Shown piece after piece: positions 36,367-50,763 of a stretch of DNA of 64,000 bases. Origin of the DNA: Petrolisthes cinctipes (Eukaryota; Arthropoda; Malacostraca; Decapoda; Porcellanidae); NCBI GenBank assembly GCA_033782935.1, contig JAWQEG010000003.1, positions 5,096,501-5,160,500 of the forward strand, read 5' to 3'. Under the pieces are notes generated by a model, which worked only from the letters and a program-made list of their open reading frames with translations, had not been told where the DNA came from and ran no database searches. Position 1 is the stretch's first letter. Each line of letters starts with the position of its first letter. Made by a program: the position numbers and the translations under genes.

Positions 36367-39186
36367 CTAGCACTGAGTAGGCATGTACAGATTGCTTCTG
36401 GGACCCCAAAATATTGAATTTTAGGGTGTTTTGAGCCTGAATTTGAGATATAAACGGGTACAGAAGATACATGCACATATTGACTTTGGGCACCAAAAAT
36501 ATCGATTTTCAGCATGTTTTGTGACTGAATTTTGAAAATACTCTAACACGGAGTAGGCATGTACAGATCGCTTCTGGGACCCCAAAATATCGAATTTTCG
36601 GGTGTTTAGGGTCAGAATTTGAGATATAAACGGGTACAGAAGATGCATGCACATATCGACTTTTGGGCACCTAAAAGATCGATTTTCAGTATGTTTTTGG
36701 CCTGTATTTTGAAAATACTCAAGCACGGAGTAGGCATGTACAGATACATTCTGGGACCTCTAAATATCGAATTTTCGGGTGTTTTGGGACTGAATTTGAG
36801 ATATCGATTTTTTGGCACCTAAAATTTCGATTTTCAGCATGTTTTTAGCCTATATTTTGAAAATATTCTAGCACTGAGTAGGCATGTACAGATTGCTTCT
36901 GGGACCCCAAAATATTGAATTTTCGGGTGTTTTGAGCCTGAATTTGAGATATAAACGGGTACAGAAGATGCATGCACATATCGACTTTTGTGCACCTAAA
37001 AGATCGATTTTCAGTATGTTTTTGGCCTGTATTTTGAAAATACTCTAACACGGAGTAGGCATGTACAGATACCTTCTGGGACCCCTAAATATCGAATTTT
37101 CGGGTGTTTTGGGACTGAATTTGAGATATCGATTTTTTGGCACCTAAAATGTCGATTTTTAGCATGTTTTTAGCCTATAGTTTGAAAATATTCTAGCACT
37201 GTACAAATTGCTTCTGGGACCCCAAAATATTGAATTTTCGGGTGTTTTGAGCCTGAATTTGAGATATAAACGGGTACAGAAGATACATGCACATATTGAC
37301 TTTGGGCATCTAAAATATCGATTTTCAGCATGTTTTGGGCCTGAATTTTGAAAATACTCTAACACTGAGTAGGCATGTACAGATTGCTTCTGGGACCCCA
37401 AAATATTGAATTTTCGGGTGTTTTGAGCCTGAATTTGAAATATAAACGGGTACTGAAGATGCATGCACATATCGACTTTTGTGCACCTAAAAGATGGATT
37501 TTCAGTATGTTTTGAGCATGTATTTTGAAAATACTCTAACACGGAGTAGGCATGTACAGATACCTTCTGGGACCTCTAAATATCGAATTTTCGGGTGTTT
37601 TGGGACTGAATTTGAGATATCGATTTTTTGGCACCTAAAATGTCGATTTTTAGCATGTTTTTAGCCTATATTTTCAAAATATTCTAGCACTGTGTAGGCA
37701 TGTACAGATTGCTTCTGGGACCCCAAAATATTGAATTTTCGGGTGTTTTGAGCCTGAATTTGAGATATAAACGGGTACAGAAGATACATGCACATATTGA
37801 CTTTGGGCACCAAAAATATCGATTTTCAGCATGTTTTGGACCTGAATTTTGAAAATACTCTAACACGGAGTAGGCATGTACAGATCGCTTCTGGGACCCC
37901 AAAATATCGATTTTTCGGGTGTTTAGGGCCAGAATTTGAGATATAAACGGGTACTGAAGATGCATGCACATATCGACTTTTGTGCACCTAAAAGATCGAT
38001 TTTCAGTGTGTTTTGAGCATGTATTTTGAAAATACTCTTACACGGAGTAGGCATGTACAGATCGCTTCTGGGACCTCTAAATATCGAATTTTCGTTTGTT
38101 TTGGGACTGAATTTGAGATATCAACTTTTTGGCACCTAAAAGATCGATTTTTAGCATGTTTTTAGCCTATATTTTGAAAATATTCTAGCACTGTGTAGGC
38201 ATGTACAGATTGCTTCTGGGACCCCAAAATATTGAATTTTCGGGTGTTTTGAGCCTGAATTTGAGATATAAACGGGTACAGAAGATACATGCACATATTG
38301 ACTTTGGGCACCAAAAATATCGATTTTCAGCATGTTTTGGGCCTGAATTTTGAAAATACTCTAACACGGAGTAGGCATGTACAGATCGCTTCTGGGACCC
38401 CAAAATATCGAATTTTCGGGTGTTTAGGGCCAGAATTTGAGATATAAACGGGTACAGAAGATGCATGCACATATCGACTTTTGGGCACCTAAAAGATCGA
38501 TTTTCAGTATGTTTTTGGCCTGTATTTTGAAAATACTCTAACACTGAGTAGGCATGTACAGATACCTTCTGGGACATCTAAATATCGAATTTTCGGGTGT
38601 TTTTGGACTGAATTTGAGATATCGATTTTTTGGCACCTAAAATGTCGATTTTTAGCATGTTTTTAGCCTATATTTTGAAAATATTCTAGCACTGTGTAGG
38701 CATGTACAGATTGCTTCTGGGACCCCAAAATATTGAATTTTCGGGTGTTTTGAGCCTGAATTTGAGATATAAACGGGTACAGAAGATACATGCACATATT
38801 GACTTTGGGCATCTAAAATATAGATTTTCAGCATGTTTTGGGCCTGTATTTTGAAAATACTCTAACACTGAGTAGGCATGTACAGATTGCTTCTGGGACC
38901 CCAAAATATTGAATTTTCGGGTGTTTTGAACCTGAATTTGAGATATAAACGGGTACTGAAGATGCATGCACATATCGACTTTTGTGCACCTAAAAGATCG
39001 ATTTTCAGTATGTTTTGAGCATGTATTTTGAAAATACTCTAACACGGAGTAGGCATGTACAGATCGCTGCTGGGACCCCTAAATATCGAATTTTCGGATG
39101 TTTTGGGACTGAATTTGAGATATCGACTTTTTGGCACCTAAAAGATCGATTTTTAGCATGTTTTTAGCCTATATTTTGAAAATATT

Positions 39187-40178
39187 CTAGCACTGAGTAG
39201 GCATGTACAGATTGCTTCTGGGACCCCAAAATATTGAATTTTCGGGTGTTTTGAGCCTAAATTTGAGATATAAACGGGTACAGAAGATACATGCACATAT
39301 TGACTTTGGGCACCAAAAATATCGATTTTCAGCATGTTTTGGGACTGAATTTTGAAAATACTCTAACACGGAGTAGGCATGTACAGATCGCTTCTGGGAC
39401 CCCAAACTATCGAATTTTCGGGTGTTTAGGGTCAGAATTTGAGATATAAACGGGTACAGAAGATGCATGCACATATCGACTTTTGTGCACCTAAAAGATC
39501 GATTTTCAGTATGTTTTTGGCCTGTATTTTGAAAATACTCTAACACGGAGTAGGCATGTACAGATCGCTTCTGGGACCCCTAAATATCGAATTTTCGGGT
39601 GTTTTGGGACTGAATTTGAGATATCGACTTTTTGGCACCTAAAAGATCGATTTTTAGCATGTTTTTAGCTTATATTTTGAAAATATTCTAGCACTGTACA
39701 GATTGCTTCTGGGACCCCAAAATATTGAATTTTCGGGTGTTTTGAGCCTGAATTTGTGATATAAACGGGTACAGAAGATACATGCACATATTGACTTTGG
39801 GCACCAAAAATATCGATTTTCAGCATGTTTTGGGCCTGAATTTTGAAAATACTCTAACACTGAGTAGGCATGTACAGATTGCTTCTGGGACCCCAAAATA
39901 TCGAATTTTCGGGTGTTTTGAGCCTGAATTTGAGATATAAACGGGTACTGAAGATGCATGCACATATCGACTTTTGGGCACCTAAAAGATCGATTTTCAG
40001 TATGTTTTTGGCCTGTATTTTGAAAATACTCTAACACGGAGTAGGCATGTACAGATACCTTCTGGGACCTCTAAATATCATATTTTCGGGTGTTTTGGGA
40101 CTGAATTTGAGATATCGATTTTTTGGCACCTAAAATGTCGATTTTCAGCATGTTTTTAGCCTATATTTTGAAAATATT
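39187..40178. repeat. 992-bp tandem duplication, copy 1
   Basis: The unit is a 501-bp trimer plus a 491-bp trimer. Private marks are CCCCAAACTATCG (39400), GTTTTTAGCTTATA (39661), GAATTTGTGATATAAACGG (about 39750) and AAATATCATATTTTCGG (about 40073). Each recurs 992 bp downstream. Confidence 0.86.
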
Positions 40179-41170
40179 CTAGCACTGAGTAGGCATGTAC
40201 AGATTGCTTCTGGGACCCCAAAATATTGAATTTTCGGGTGTTTTGAGCCTGAATTTGAGATATAAACGGGTACAGAAGATACATGCACATATTGACTTTG
40301 GGCACCAAAAATATCGATTTTCAGCATGTTTTGGGACTGAATTTTGAAAATACTCTAACACGGAGTAGGCATGTACAGATCGCTTCTGGAACCCCAAACT
40401 ATCGAATTTTCGGGTGTTTAGGGTCAGAATTTGAGATATAAACGGGTACAGAAGATGCATGCACATATCGACTTTTGTGCACCTAAAAGATCGATTTTCA
40501 GTATGTTTTTGGCCTGTATTTTGAAAATACTCTAACACGGAGTAGGCATGTACAGATCGCTTCTGGGACCCCTAAATATCGAATTTTCGGGTGTTTTGGG
40601 ACTGAATTTGAGATATCGACTTTTTGGCACCTAAAAGATCGATTTTTAGCATGTTTTTAGCTTATATTTTGAAAATATTCTAGCACTGTACAGATTGCTT
40701 CTGGGACCCCAAAATATTGAATTTTCGGGTGTTTTGAGCCTGAATTTGTGATATAAACGGGTACAGAAGATACATGCACATATTGACTTTGGGCACCAAA
40801 AATATCGATTTTCAGCATGTTTTGGGCCTGAATTTTGAAAATACTCTAACACTGAGTAGGCATGTACAGATTGCTTCTGGGACCCCAAAATATCGAATTT
40901 TCGGGTGTTTTGAGCCTGAATTTGAGATATAAACGGGTACTGAAGATGCATGCACATATCGACTTTTGGGCACCTAAAAGATCGATTTTCAGTATGTTTT
41001 TGGCCTGTATTTTGAAAATACTCTAACACGGAGTAGGCATGTACAGATACCTTCTGGGACCTCTAAATATCATATTTTCGGGTGTTTTGGGACTGAATTT
41101 GAGATATCGATTTTTTGGCACCTAAAATGTCGATTTTCAGCATGTTTTTAGCCTATATTTTGAAAATATT
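40179..41170. repeat. 992-bp tandem duplication, copy 2
   Basis: Intervals are 501 (40179) and 491 (40680), matching the upstream copy. Differences include TCTGGAACCCC for TCTGGGACCCC near 40387. AAATATCATATTTTCG also occurs alone near 46045, so that variant existed more widely before this duplication or was later copied out. Confidence 0.85.
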
Positions 41171-44100
41171 CTAGCACTGTGTAGGCATGTACAGATTGCT
41201 TATGGGACCCCAAAATATTGAATTTTCGGGTGTTTTGAGCCTGAATTTGAGATATAAACGGGTACAGAAGATACATGCACATATTGACTTTGGGCATCTA
41301 AAATATCGATTTTCAGCATGTTTTGGGCCTGTATTTTGAAAATACTCTAACACTGAGTAGGCATGTACAGATTGCTTCTGGGACCCCAAAATATTGAATT
41401 TTCGGGTGTTTTGAGCCTGAATTTGAGATATAAACGGGTACTGAAGATGCATGCACATATCGACTTTTGTGCACCTAAAAGATCGATTTTCAGTATGTTT
41501 TGAGCATGTATTTTGAAAATACTCTAACACGGAGTAGGCATGTACAGATCGCTGCTGGGACCCCTAAATATCGAATTTTTGGGTGTTTTGGGACTGAATT
41601 TGAGATATCGACTTTTTGGCACCTAAAAGATCGATTTTTAGCATGTTTTTAGCCTATATTTTGAAAATATTCTAGCACTGAGTAGGCATGTACAGATTGC
41701 TTCTGGGACCCCAAAATATTGAATTTTCGGGTGTTTTGAGCCTAAATTTGAGATATAAACGGGTACAGAAGATACATGCACATATTGACTTTGGGCACCA
41801 AAAATATCGATTTTCAGCATGTTTTGGGACTGAATTTTGAAAATACTCTAACACGGAGTAGGCATGTACAGATCGCTTCTGGGACCCCAAAATATCGAAT
41901 TTTCGGGTGTTTAGGGTCAGAATTTGAGATATAAAAGGGTACAGAAGATGCATGCACATATCGACTTTTGTGCACCTAAAAGATCGATTTTCAGTATGTT
42001 TTTGGCCTGTATTTTGAAAATACTCTAACACGGAGTAGGCATGTACAGATACCTTCTGGGACCCCTAAATATAGAATTTTCGGGTGTTTTGGGACTGAAT
42101 TTGAGATATCGATTTTTTGGCACCTAAAATGTCGATTTTCAGCATGTTTTTTAGACTATATTTTGAAAATATTCTAGCACTGTGTAGGCATGTACAGATT
42201 GCTTCTGGGACCCCAAAATATTGAATTTTCGGGTGTTTTTGAGCCTGAATTTGAGATATAAACGGGTACTGAAGATGCATGCACATATCGACTTTTGTGC
42301 ACCTAAAAGATCGATTTTCAGTATGTTTTGAGCATGTATTTTGAAAATACTCTAACACGGAGTAGGCATGTACAGATCGCTTCTGGGACCCCAAAATATC
42401 GAATTTTCGGGTGTTTTGGGACTGAATTTGAGATATCGACTTTTTGGCACCTAAAAGATCGATTTTTAGCATGTTTTTAGCCTATATTTTGAAAATATTC
42501 TAGCACTGTACAGATTGCTTCTGGGACCCCAAAATATTGAATTTTCGGGTGTTTTGAGCCTGAATTTGAGATATAAACGGGTACAGAAGATACATGCACA
42601 TATTGACTTTGGGCACCAAAAATATCGATTTTCAGCATGTTTTGGGCCTGAATTTTGAAAATACTCTAACACGGAGTAGGCATGTACAGATCGCTTCTGG
42701 GACCCCAAAATATCGAATTTTCGGGTGTTTAGGGCCAGAATTTGAGATATAAACGGGTACAGAAGATGCATGCACATATCGACTTTTGTGCACCTAAAAG
42801 ATCGATTTTCAGTATGTTTTTGGCCTGTATTTTGAAAATACTCTAACACGGAGTAGGCATGTACAGATCGCTTCTGGGACCCCTAAATATCGAATTTTCG
42901 GGTGTTTTGGGACTGAATTTGAGATATCGATTTTTTGGCACCTAAAATGTCGATTTTCAGCATGTTTTTAGCCTATATTTTGAAAATATTCTAGCACTGT
43001 GTAGGCATGTACAGATTGCTTCTGGGACCCCAAAATATTGAATTTTCGGGTGTTTTGAGCCTGAATTTGAGATATAAACGGGTACAGAAGATACATGCAC
43101 ATATCGACTTTTGGGCACCTAAAAGATCGATTTTCAGCATGTTTTGGGCCTGTATTTTGAAAATACTCTAACACTGAGTAGGCATGTACAGATTGCTTCT
43201 GGGACCCCAAAATATTGAATTTTCAGGTGTTTTGAGCCTGAATTTGAGATATAAACGGGTACTGAAGATGCATGCACATATCGACTTGTGTGCACCTAAA
43301 AGATCGATTTTCAGTATGTTTTGAGCATGTATTTTGAAAATACTCTAACACGGAGTAGGCATGTACAGATCGCTTCTGGGACCCCTAAATATCGAATTTT
43401 CGGGTGTTTTGAGCCTGAATTTGAGATATAAACGGGTACTGAAGATGCATGCACATATCGACTTTTGTGCACCTAAAAGATCGATTTTCAGTATGTTTTG
43501 AGCATGTATTTTGAAAATACTCTAACACGGAGTAGGCATGTACAGATCGCTTCAGGGACCCCTAAATATCGAATTTTCGGGTGTTTTGGGACTGAATTTG
43601 AGATATCGACTTTTTGGCACCTAAAAGATCGATTTTTAGCATGTTTTTAGCCTATATTTTGAAAATATTCTAGCACTGAGTAGGCATGTACAGATTGCTT
43701 CTAGGACCCCAAAATATTGAATTTTCGGGTGTTTTGAGCCTGAATTTGAGATATAAACGGGTACAGAAGATACATGCACATATTGACTTTATGCACCAAA
43801 AATATCGATTTTCAGCATGTTTTGGGCCTGAATTTTGAAAATACTCTAACACGGAGTAGGCATGTACAGATCGCTTCTGGGACCCCAAAATATCGAATTT
43901 TCGGGTGTTTAGGGCCAGAATTTGAGATATAAACGGGTACAGAGGATGCATGCACATATCGACTTTTGTGCACCTAAAAGATCGATTTTCAGTATGTTTT
44001 GAGCATGTATTTTGAAAATACTCTAACACGGAGTAGGCATGTACAGATCGCTTCTGGGACCCCTAAATATCGAATTTTCGGGTGTTTTGGGACTGAATTT

Positions 44101-47100
44101 GAGATATCGACTTTTTGGCACCTAAAAGATCGATTTTTAGCATGTTTTTAGCCTATATTTTGAAAATATTCTAGCACTGTACAGATTGCATCTGGGACCC
44201 CAAAATATTGAATTTTCGGGTGTTTTGAGCCTGAATTTGAGATATAAACGGGTACAGAAGATACATGCACATATTGACTTTGGGCACCAAAAATATCGAT
44301 TTTCAGCATGTTTTGGGCCTGAATTTTGAAAATACTCTAACACGGAGTAGGCATGTACAGATCGCTTCTGGGACCCCAAAATATCGAATTTTCGGGTGTT
44401 TAGTGCCAGAATTTGAGATATAAACGGGTACAGAAGATGCATGCACATATCGACTTTTGGGCACCTAAAAGATCGATTTTCAGTATGTTTTTGGCCTGTT
44501 TTTTGAAAATACTCTAACACGGAGTAGGCATGTACAGATACCTTCTGGGACCTCTAAATATCGAATTTTCGGGTGTTTTGGGACTGAATTTGAGATATCG
44601 ATTTTTTGGCACCTAAAATGTCGATTTTTAGCATGTTTTTAGCCTATATTTTGAAAATATTCTAGCACTGTGTAGGCATGTACAGATTGCTTCTGGGACC
44701 CCAAAATATTGAATTTTCGGGTGTTTTGAGCCTGAATTTGAGATATAAACGGGTACAGAAGATACATGCACATATTGACTTTGGGCATCTAAAATATCGA
44801 TTTTCAGCATGTTTTGGGCCTGTATTTTGAAAATACTCTAACACTGAGTAGGCATGTACAGATTGCTTCTGGGACCCCAAAATATTGAATTTTCGGGTGT
44901 TTTGAGCCTGAATTTGAGATATAAACGGGTACTGAAGATGCATGCACATTTTTCGACTTTTGTGCACCTAAAAGATCGATTTTCAGTATGTTTTGAGCAT
45001 GTATTTTGAAAATACTCTAACACGGAGTAGGCATGTACAGATCGCTTCTGGGACCCCTAAATATCAAATTTTCGGGTGTTTTGGGACTGAATTTGAGATA
45101 TCGACTTTTTGGCACCTAAAAGATCGATTTTTAGCATGTTTTTAGCCTATATTTTGAAAATATTCTAGCACTGTACAGATTGCTTCTGGGACCCCAAAAT
45201 ATTGAATTTTCGGGTGTTTTGAGCCTGAATTTGAGATATAAACGGGTACAGAAGATACATGCACATATTGACTTTGGGCACCAAAAATATCGATTTTCAG
45301 CATGTTTTGGGCCTGAATTTTGAAAATACTCTAACACGGAGTAGGCATGTACAGATCGCTTCTGGGACCCCAAAATATCGAATTTTCGGGTGTTTTGAGC
45401 CTGAATTTGAGATATAAACGGGTACTGAAGATGCATGCACATATCGACTTTTGTGCACCTAAAAGATCGATTTTCAGTATGTTTTGAGCTTGTATTTTGA
45501 AAATACTCTAACACGGAGTAGGCATGTACAGATCGCTTCTGGGACCCCTAAATATCGAATTTTCGGGTGTTTTGGGACTGAATTTGAGATATTGACTTTT
45601 TGGCACCTAAAAGATCGATTTTTAGCATGTTTTTAGCCTATATTTTGAAAATATTCTAGCACTGTACAGATCGCTTCTGGGACCCCAAAATATTGAATTT
45701 TCGGGTGTTTTGAGCCTGAATTTGAGATATAAACGGGTACAGAAATACATGCACAAATTGACTTTGGGCATCTAAAATATCGATTTTCAGCATGTTTTGG
45801 GCCTGTATTTTGAAAATACTCTAACACTGAGTAGGCATGTACAGATTGCTTCTGGGACCCCAAAATATTGAATTTTTGGGTGTTTTGAGCCTGAATTTGA
45901 GATATAAACGGGTACTGAAGATGCATGCACATATCGACTTTTGGGCACCTAAAAGATCGATTTTCAGTATGTTTTTGGCCTGTATTTTGAAAATACTCTA
46001 ACACGGAGTAGGCATGTACAGATACCTTCTGGGACCTCTAAATATCATATTTTCGTGTGTTTTGGGACTGAATTTGAGATATCGATTTTTTGGCACCTAA
46101 AATGTCGATTTTTAGCATGTTTTTAGCCTATATTTTGAAAATATTCTAGCACTGTGTAGGCATGTACAGATTGCTTCTGGGACCCCAAAATATTGAATTT
46201 TCGGGTGTTTTGAGCCTGAATTTGAGATATAAACGGGTACAGAAGATACATGCACATATTGACTTTGGGCATCTAAAATATCGATTTTTAGCATGTTTTG
46301 GGCCTGTATTTTGAAAATACTCTAACACTGAGTAGGCATGTACAGATTGCTTCTGGGACCCAAAAATATTGAATTTTCGGGTGTTTTGAGCCTGAATTTG
46401 AGATATAAACGGGTACTGAAGATGCATGCACATATCGACTTTTGTGCACCTAAAAGATCGATTTTCAGTATGTTTTGAGCATGTATTTTGAAAATACTCT
46501 AACACGGAGTAGGCATGTACAGATCGCTTCTGGGACCCCTAAATATCGAATTTTCGGGTGTTTTGGGAGTGAATTTGAGATATCGACTTTTTGGCACCTA
46601 AAAGATCGATTTTTAGCATGTTTTTAGCCTATATTTTGAAAATATTCTAGCACTGTACAGATTGCTTCTGGGACCCCAAAATATTGAATTTTCGGGTGTT
46701 TTGAGCCTGAATTTGAGATATAAACGGGTACAGAAGATACATGCACATATTGACTTTGGGCACCAAAAATATCGATTTTCAGCATGTTTTGGGCCTGAAT
46801 TTTGAAAATACTCTAACACGGAGTAGGCATGTACAGATCGCTTCTGGGACCCCAAAATATCGAATTTTCGGGTGTTTTGAGCCTGAACTTGAGATATAAA
46901 CGGGTACTGAAGATGCATGCACATATCGACTTTTGGGCACCTAAAAGATCGATTTTCAGTATGTTTTGAGCATGTATTTTGAAAATACTCTAACACGGAG
47001 TAGGCATGTACAGATCGCTTCTGGGAACCCTAAATATCGAATTTTCGGGTGTTTTGGGACTGAATTTGAGATATCGACTTTTTGGCACCTAAAAGATCGA

Positions 47101-47628
47101 TTTTTAGCATGTTTTTAGCCTATATTTTGAAAATATTCTAGCACTGTACAGATTGCTTCTGGGACCCCAAAATATTGAATTTTCGGGTGTTTTGAGCCTG
47201 AATTTGAGATATAAACGGGTACAGAAGATACATGCACATATTGACTTTGGGCACCAAAAATATCGATTTTCAGCATGTTTTGGGCCTGAATTTTGAAAAT
47301 ACTCTAACACGGAGTAGGCATGTACAGATCGCTTCTGGGACCCCAAAATATCGAATTTTCGGGTGTTTAGGGCCAGAATTTGAGATATAAACGGGTACTG
47401 AAGATGCATGCACATATCGACTTTTGGGCACCTAAAAGATCGATTTTCAGTATGTTTTTGGCCTGTATTTTGAAAATACTCTAACACGGAGTAGGCATGT
47501 ACAGATACCTTCTGGGACCTCTAAATATCGAATTTTCGGGTGTTTTGGGACTGAATTTGAGATATCGATTTTTTGGCACCTAAAATGTCGATTTTTAGCA
47601 TGTTTTAAGCCTATATTTTGAAAATATT
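41171..47628. repeat. Mixed 501/491-bp trimers with irregular units
   Basis: Anchors are 41171, 41672, 42174, 42500, 42991, 43670, 44171, 44662, 45165, 45656, 46146, 46647 and 47138. Notable units are a 326-bp dimer at 42174 (one extra T in GTGTTTTTGAGCC), a 679-bp tetramer at 42991, a 503-bp trimer at 44662 with CACATTTTTCGAC in place of CACATATCGAC near 44946, and a 490-bp trimer at 45656 with ACAGAAATACATG in place of ACAGAAGATACATG. Half of the trimers are the 491-bp form. Confidence 0.78.
43168..43521. repeat. Two adjacent near-identical M2 monomers
   Basis: Monomers 43168-43344 and 43345-43521 are both 177 bp and both have the type II body (GGTACTGAAGATGCATGC, TGTGCACCTAAAAG, GTTTTGAGCATG). 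The second opens with an M3-like head (CAGATCGCTTCTGGGACCCC with AAATATCG), so it is an M3/M2 hybrid. The monomer before them, 42991-43167, is itself a 177-bp hybrid of M1 head and M2-like CACATATCGACTTTTGGGC. Confidence 0.78.
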
Positions 47629-50600
47629 CTAGCACTATGTAGGCATGTACAGATTGCTTCTGGGACCCCAAAATATTGAATTTTCGGGTGTTTTGAGCCT
47701 GAATTTGAGATATAAACGGGTACAGAAGATACATGTACATATTGACTTTGGACATCTAAAATATCGATTTTCAGCATGTTTTGGGCCTGTATTTTGAAAA
47801 TACTCTAAAACTGAGTAGGCATGTACAGATTGCTTCTGGGACCCCAAAATATTGAATTTTCGGGTGTTTTGAGCCTGAATTTGAGATATAAACGGGTACA
47901 GAAGATGCTTGCACATATCGACTTTTGTGCACCTAAAAGATCGATTTTCAGTATGTTTTGAGCATGTATTTTGAAAATACTCTAACACGGAGTAGGTATG
48001 TACAGATCGCTTCTGGGACCCCTAAATATCGAATTTTCGGGTGTTTCGGGACTGAATTTGAGATATCGACTTTTTGGCACCTAAAAGATCGATTTTTAGC
48101 ATGTTTTTAACCTATATTTTGAAAATATTCTAGCACTGAGTAGGCATGTACAGATTGCTTCTGGGACCCCAAAATATTGAATTTTCGGGTGTTTTGAGCC
48201 TGAATTTGAGATATAAACGGGTACAGAAGATACATGCACATATTGACTTTGGGCACCAAAAATATCGATTTTCAGCATGCTTTGGGCCTGAATTTTGAAA
48301 ATACTCTAACACGGAGTAGGCATGTACAGATCGCTTCTGGGACCCCAAAATATCGAATTTTCGGGTGTTTTGAGCCTGAATTTGAGATATAAACGGGTAC
48401 TGAAGATGCATGCACATATCGACTTTTGGGCACCTAAAAGATCGATTTTCAGTATGTTTTTGGCCTGTATTTTGAAAATACTCTAACACGGAGTAGGCAT
48501 GTACAGATACCTTCTGGGACCTCTAAATATCGAATTTTCGGGTGTTTTGGGACTGAATTTGAGATATCGATTTTTTGGCACCTAAAATGTCGATTTTTAG
48601 CATGTTTTAAGCCTATATTTTGAAAATATTCTAGCACTGTGTAGGCATGTACAGATTGCTTCTGGGACCCCAAAATATTGAATTTTCGGGTGTTTTGAGC
48701 CTGAATTTGAGATATAAACGGGTACAGAAGATACATGCACATATTGACTTTGGGCATCTAAAATATCGATTTTCATCATGTTTTGGGCCTGTATTTTGAA
48801 AATACTCTAACACTGAGTAGGCATGTACAGATTGCTTCTGGGACCCCAAAATATTGAATTTTCGGGTGTTTTGAGCCTGAATTTGAGATATAAACGGGTA
48901 CTGAAGATGCATGCACATATCGACTTTTGTGCACCTAAAAGATCGATTTTCAGTATGTTTTGAGCATGTATTTTGAAAATACTCTAACACGGAGTAGGCA
49001 TGTACAGATCGCTTCTGGGACCCCTAAATATCGAATTTTCGGGTGTTTTGGGACTGAATTTGAGATATCGACTTTTTGGCACCTAAAAGATCGATTTTTA
49101 GCATGTTTTTAGCCTATATTTTGAAAATATTCTAGCAATGTACAGATTGCTTCTGGGATCCCAAAATATTAAATTTTCGGGTGTTTTGAGCCTGAATTTG
49201 AGATATAAACGGGTACAGAAGATGCATGCACATATCGACTTTTGGGCACCTAAAAGATCGATTTTCAGTATGTTTTTGGCCTGTATTTTGAAAATACTCT
49301 AACACGGAGTAGGCATGTACAGATACCTTCTGGGACCTCTAAATATCGAATTTTCGGGTGTTTTGGGACTGAATTTGAGATATCGATTTTTTGGGGCCTA
49401 AAATGTCGATTTTTAGCATGTTTTTAGCCTATATTTTGAAAATATTCTAGCACTGTGTAGGCATGTACAGATTGCTTCTGGGACCCCAAAATATTGAATT
49501 TTCGGGTGTTTTGAGCCTGAATTTGAGATATAAACGGGTACAGAAGATACATGTACGTATTGACTTTGGACATCTAAAATATCGATTTTCAGCATGTTTT
49601 GGGCCTGTATTTTGAAAATACTCTAACACTGAGTAGGCATGTACAGATTGCTTCTGGGACCCCAAAATATTGAATTTTCGGGTGTTTTGAGCCTGAATTT
49701 GAGATATAAACGGGTACAGAAGATGCTTGCACATATCGACTTTTGTGCACCTAAAAGATCGATTTTCAGTATGTTTTGAGCATGTATTTTGAAAATACTC
49801 TAACACGGAGTAGGTATGTACAGATCGCTTCTGGGACCCCTAAATATCGAATTTTCGGGTGTTTCGGGACTGAATTTGAGATATCGACTTTTTGGCACCT
49901 AAAAGATCGATTTTTAGCATGTTTTTAACCTATATTTTGAAAATATTCTAGCACTGAGTAGGCATGTACAGATTGCTTCTGGGACCCCAAAATATTGAAT
50001 TTTCGGGTGTTTTGAGCCTGAATTTGAGATATAAACGGGTACAGAAGATACATGCACATATTGACTTTGGGCACCAAAAATATCGATTTTCAGCATGCTT
50101 TGGGCCTGAATTTTAAAAATACTCTAACACGGAGTAGGCATGTACAGATCGCTTCTGGGACCCCAAAATATCGAATTTTCGGGTGTTTTGAGCCTGAATT
50201 TGAGATATAAACGGGTACTGAAGATGCATGCACATATCGACTTTTGGGCACCTAAAAGATCGATTTTCAGTATGTTTTGAGCATGTATTTTGAAAATACT
50301 CTAACACGGAGTAGGCATGTACAGATCGCTTCTGGGACCCCTAAATATCGAATTTTCGGGTGTTTTGGGACTGAATTTGAGATATCGACTTTTTGGCACC
50401 TAAAAGATCGATTTTTAGCATGTTTTTAGCCTATATTTTGAAAATATTCTAGCAATGTACAGATTGCTTCTGGGATCCCAAAATATTGAATTTTCGGGTG
50501 TTTTGAGCCTGAATTTGAGATATAAACGGGTACAGAAGATGCATGCACATATCGACTTTTGGGCACCTAAAAGATCGATTTTCAGTATGTTTTTGGCCTG

Positions 50601-50763
50601 TATTTTGAAAATACTCTAACACGGAGTAGGCATGTACAGATACCTTCTGGGACCTCTAAATATCGAATTTTCGGGTGTTTTGGGACTGAATTTGAGATAT
50701 CGATTTTTTGGGGCCTAAAATGTCGATTTTTAGCATGTTTTTAGCCTATATTTTGAAAATATT
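47629..50763. repeat. Segment with 1,818-bp internal duplication
   Basis: Anchors are 47629, 48130, 48631, 49132, 49447, 49948 and 50449. The 47629 and 48130 units recur as 49447 and 49948 (offset 1,818 bp). Marks include GACTTTGGACATC, GATGCTTGCACATATC, GGAGTAGGTATG, GTGTTTCGGGACTG, GTTTTTAACCTA and GCATGCTTTGGGCC. The 49132 and 50449 units are 315-bp dimers opening CTAGCAATGTACAG and are followed by the odd TTTTTTGGGGCCTAAAATG. Confidence 0.82.

Larger units (their letters stand above)
33044..39186. repeat. Mixed trimers with three dimers
   Basis: Anchors are 33044, 33546, 34048, 34373, 34864, 35365, 35866, 36367, 36868, 37193, 37684, 38185 and 38686. Units at 34048 and 36868 are 325-bp dimers; those at 34373 and 37193 are 491-bp trimers directly after them. 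The rest are 501 or 502 bp. In both cases the dimer-to-491 order is the same, and it is seen again at 26017-26342 and 42174-42500, which suggests one ancestral junction copied several times. Confidence 0.78.
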
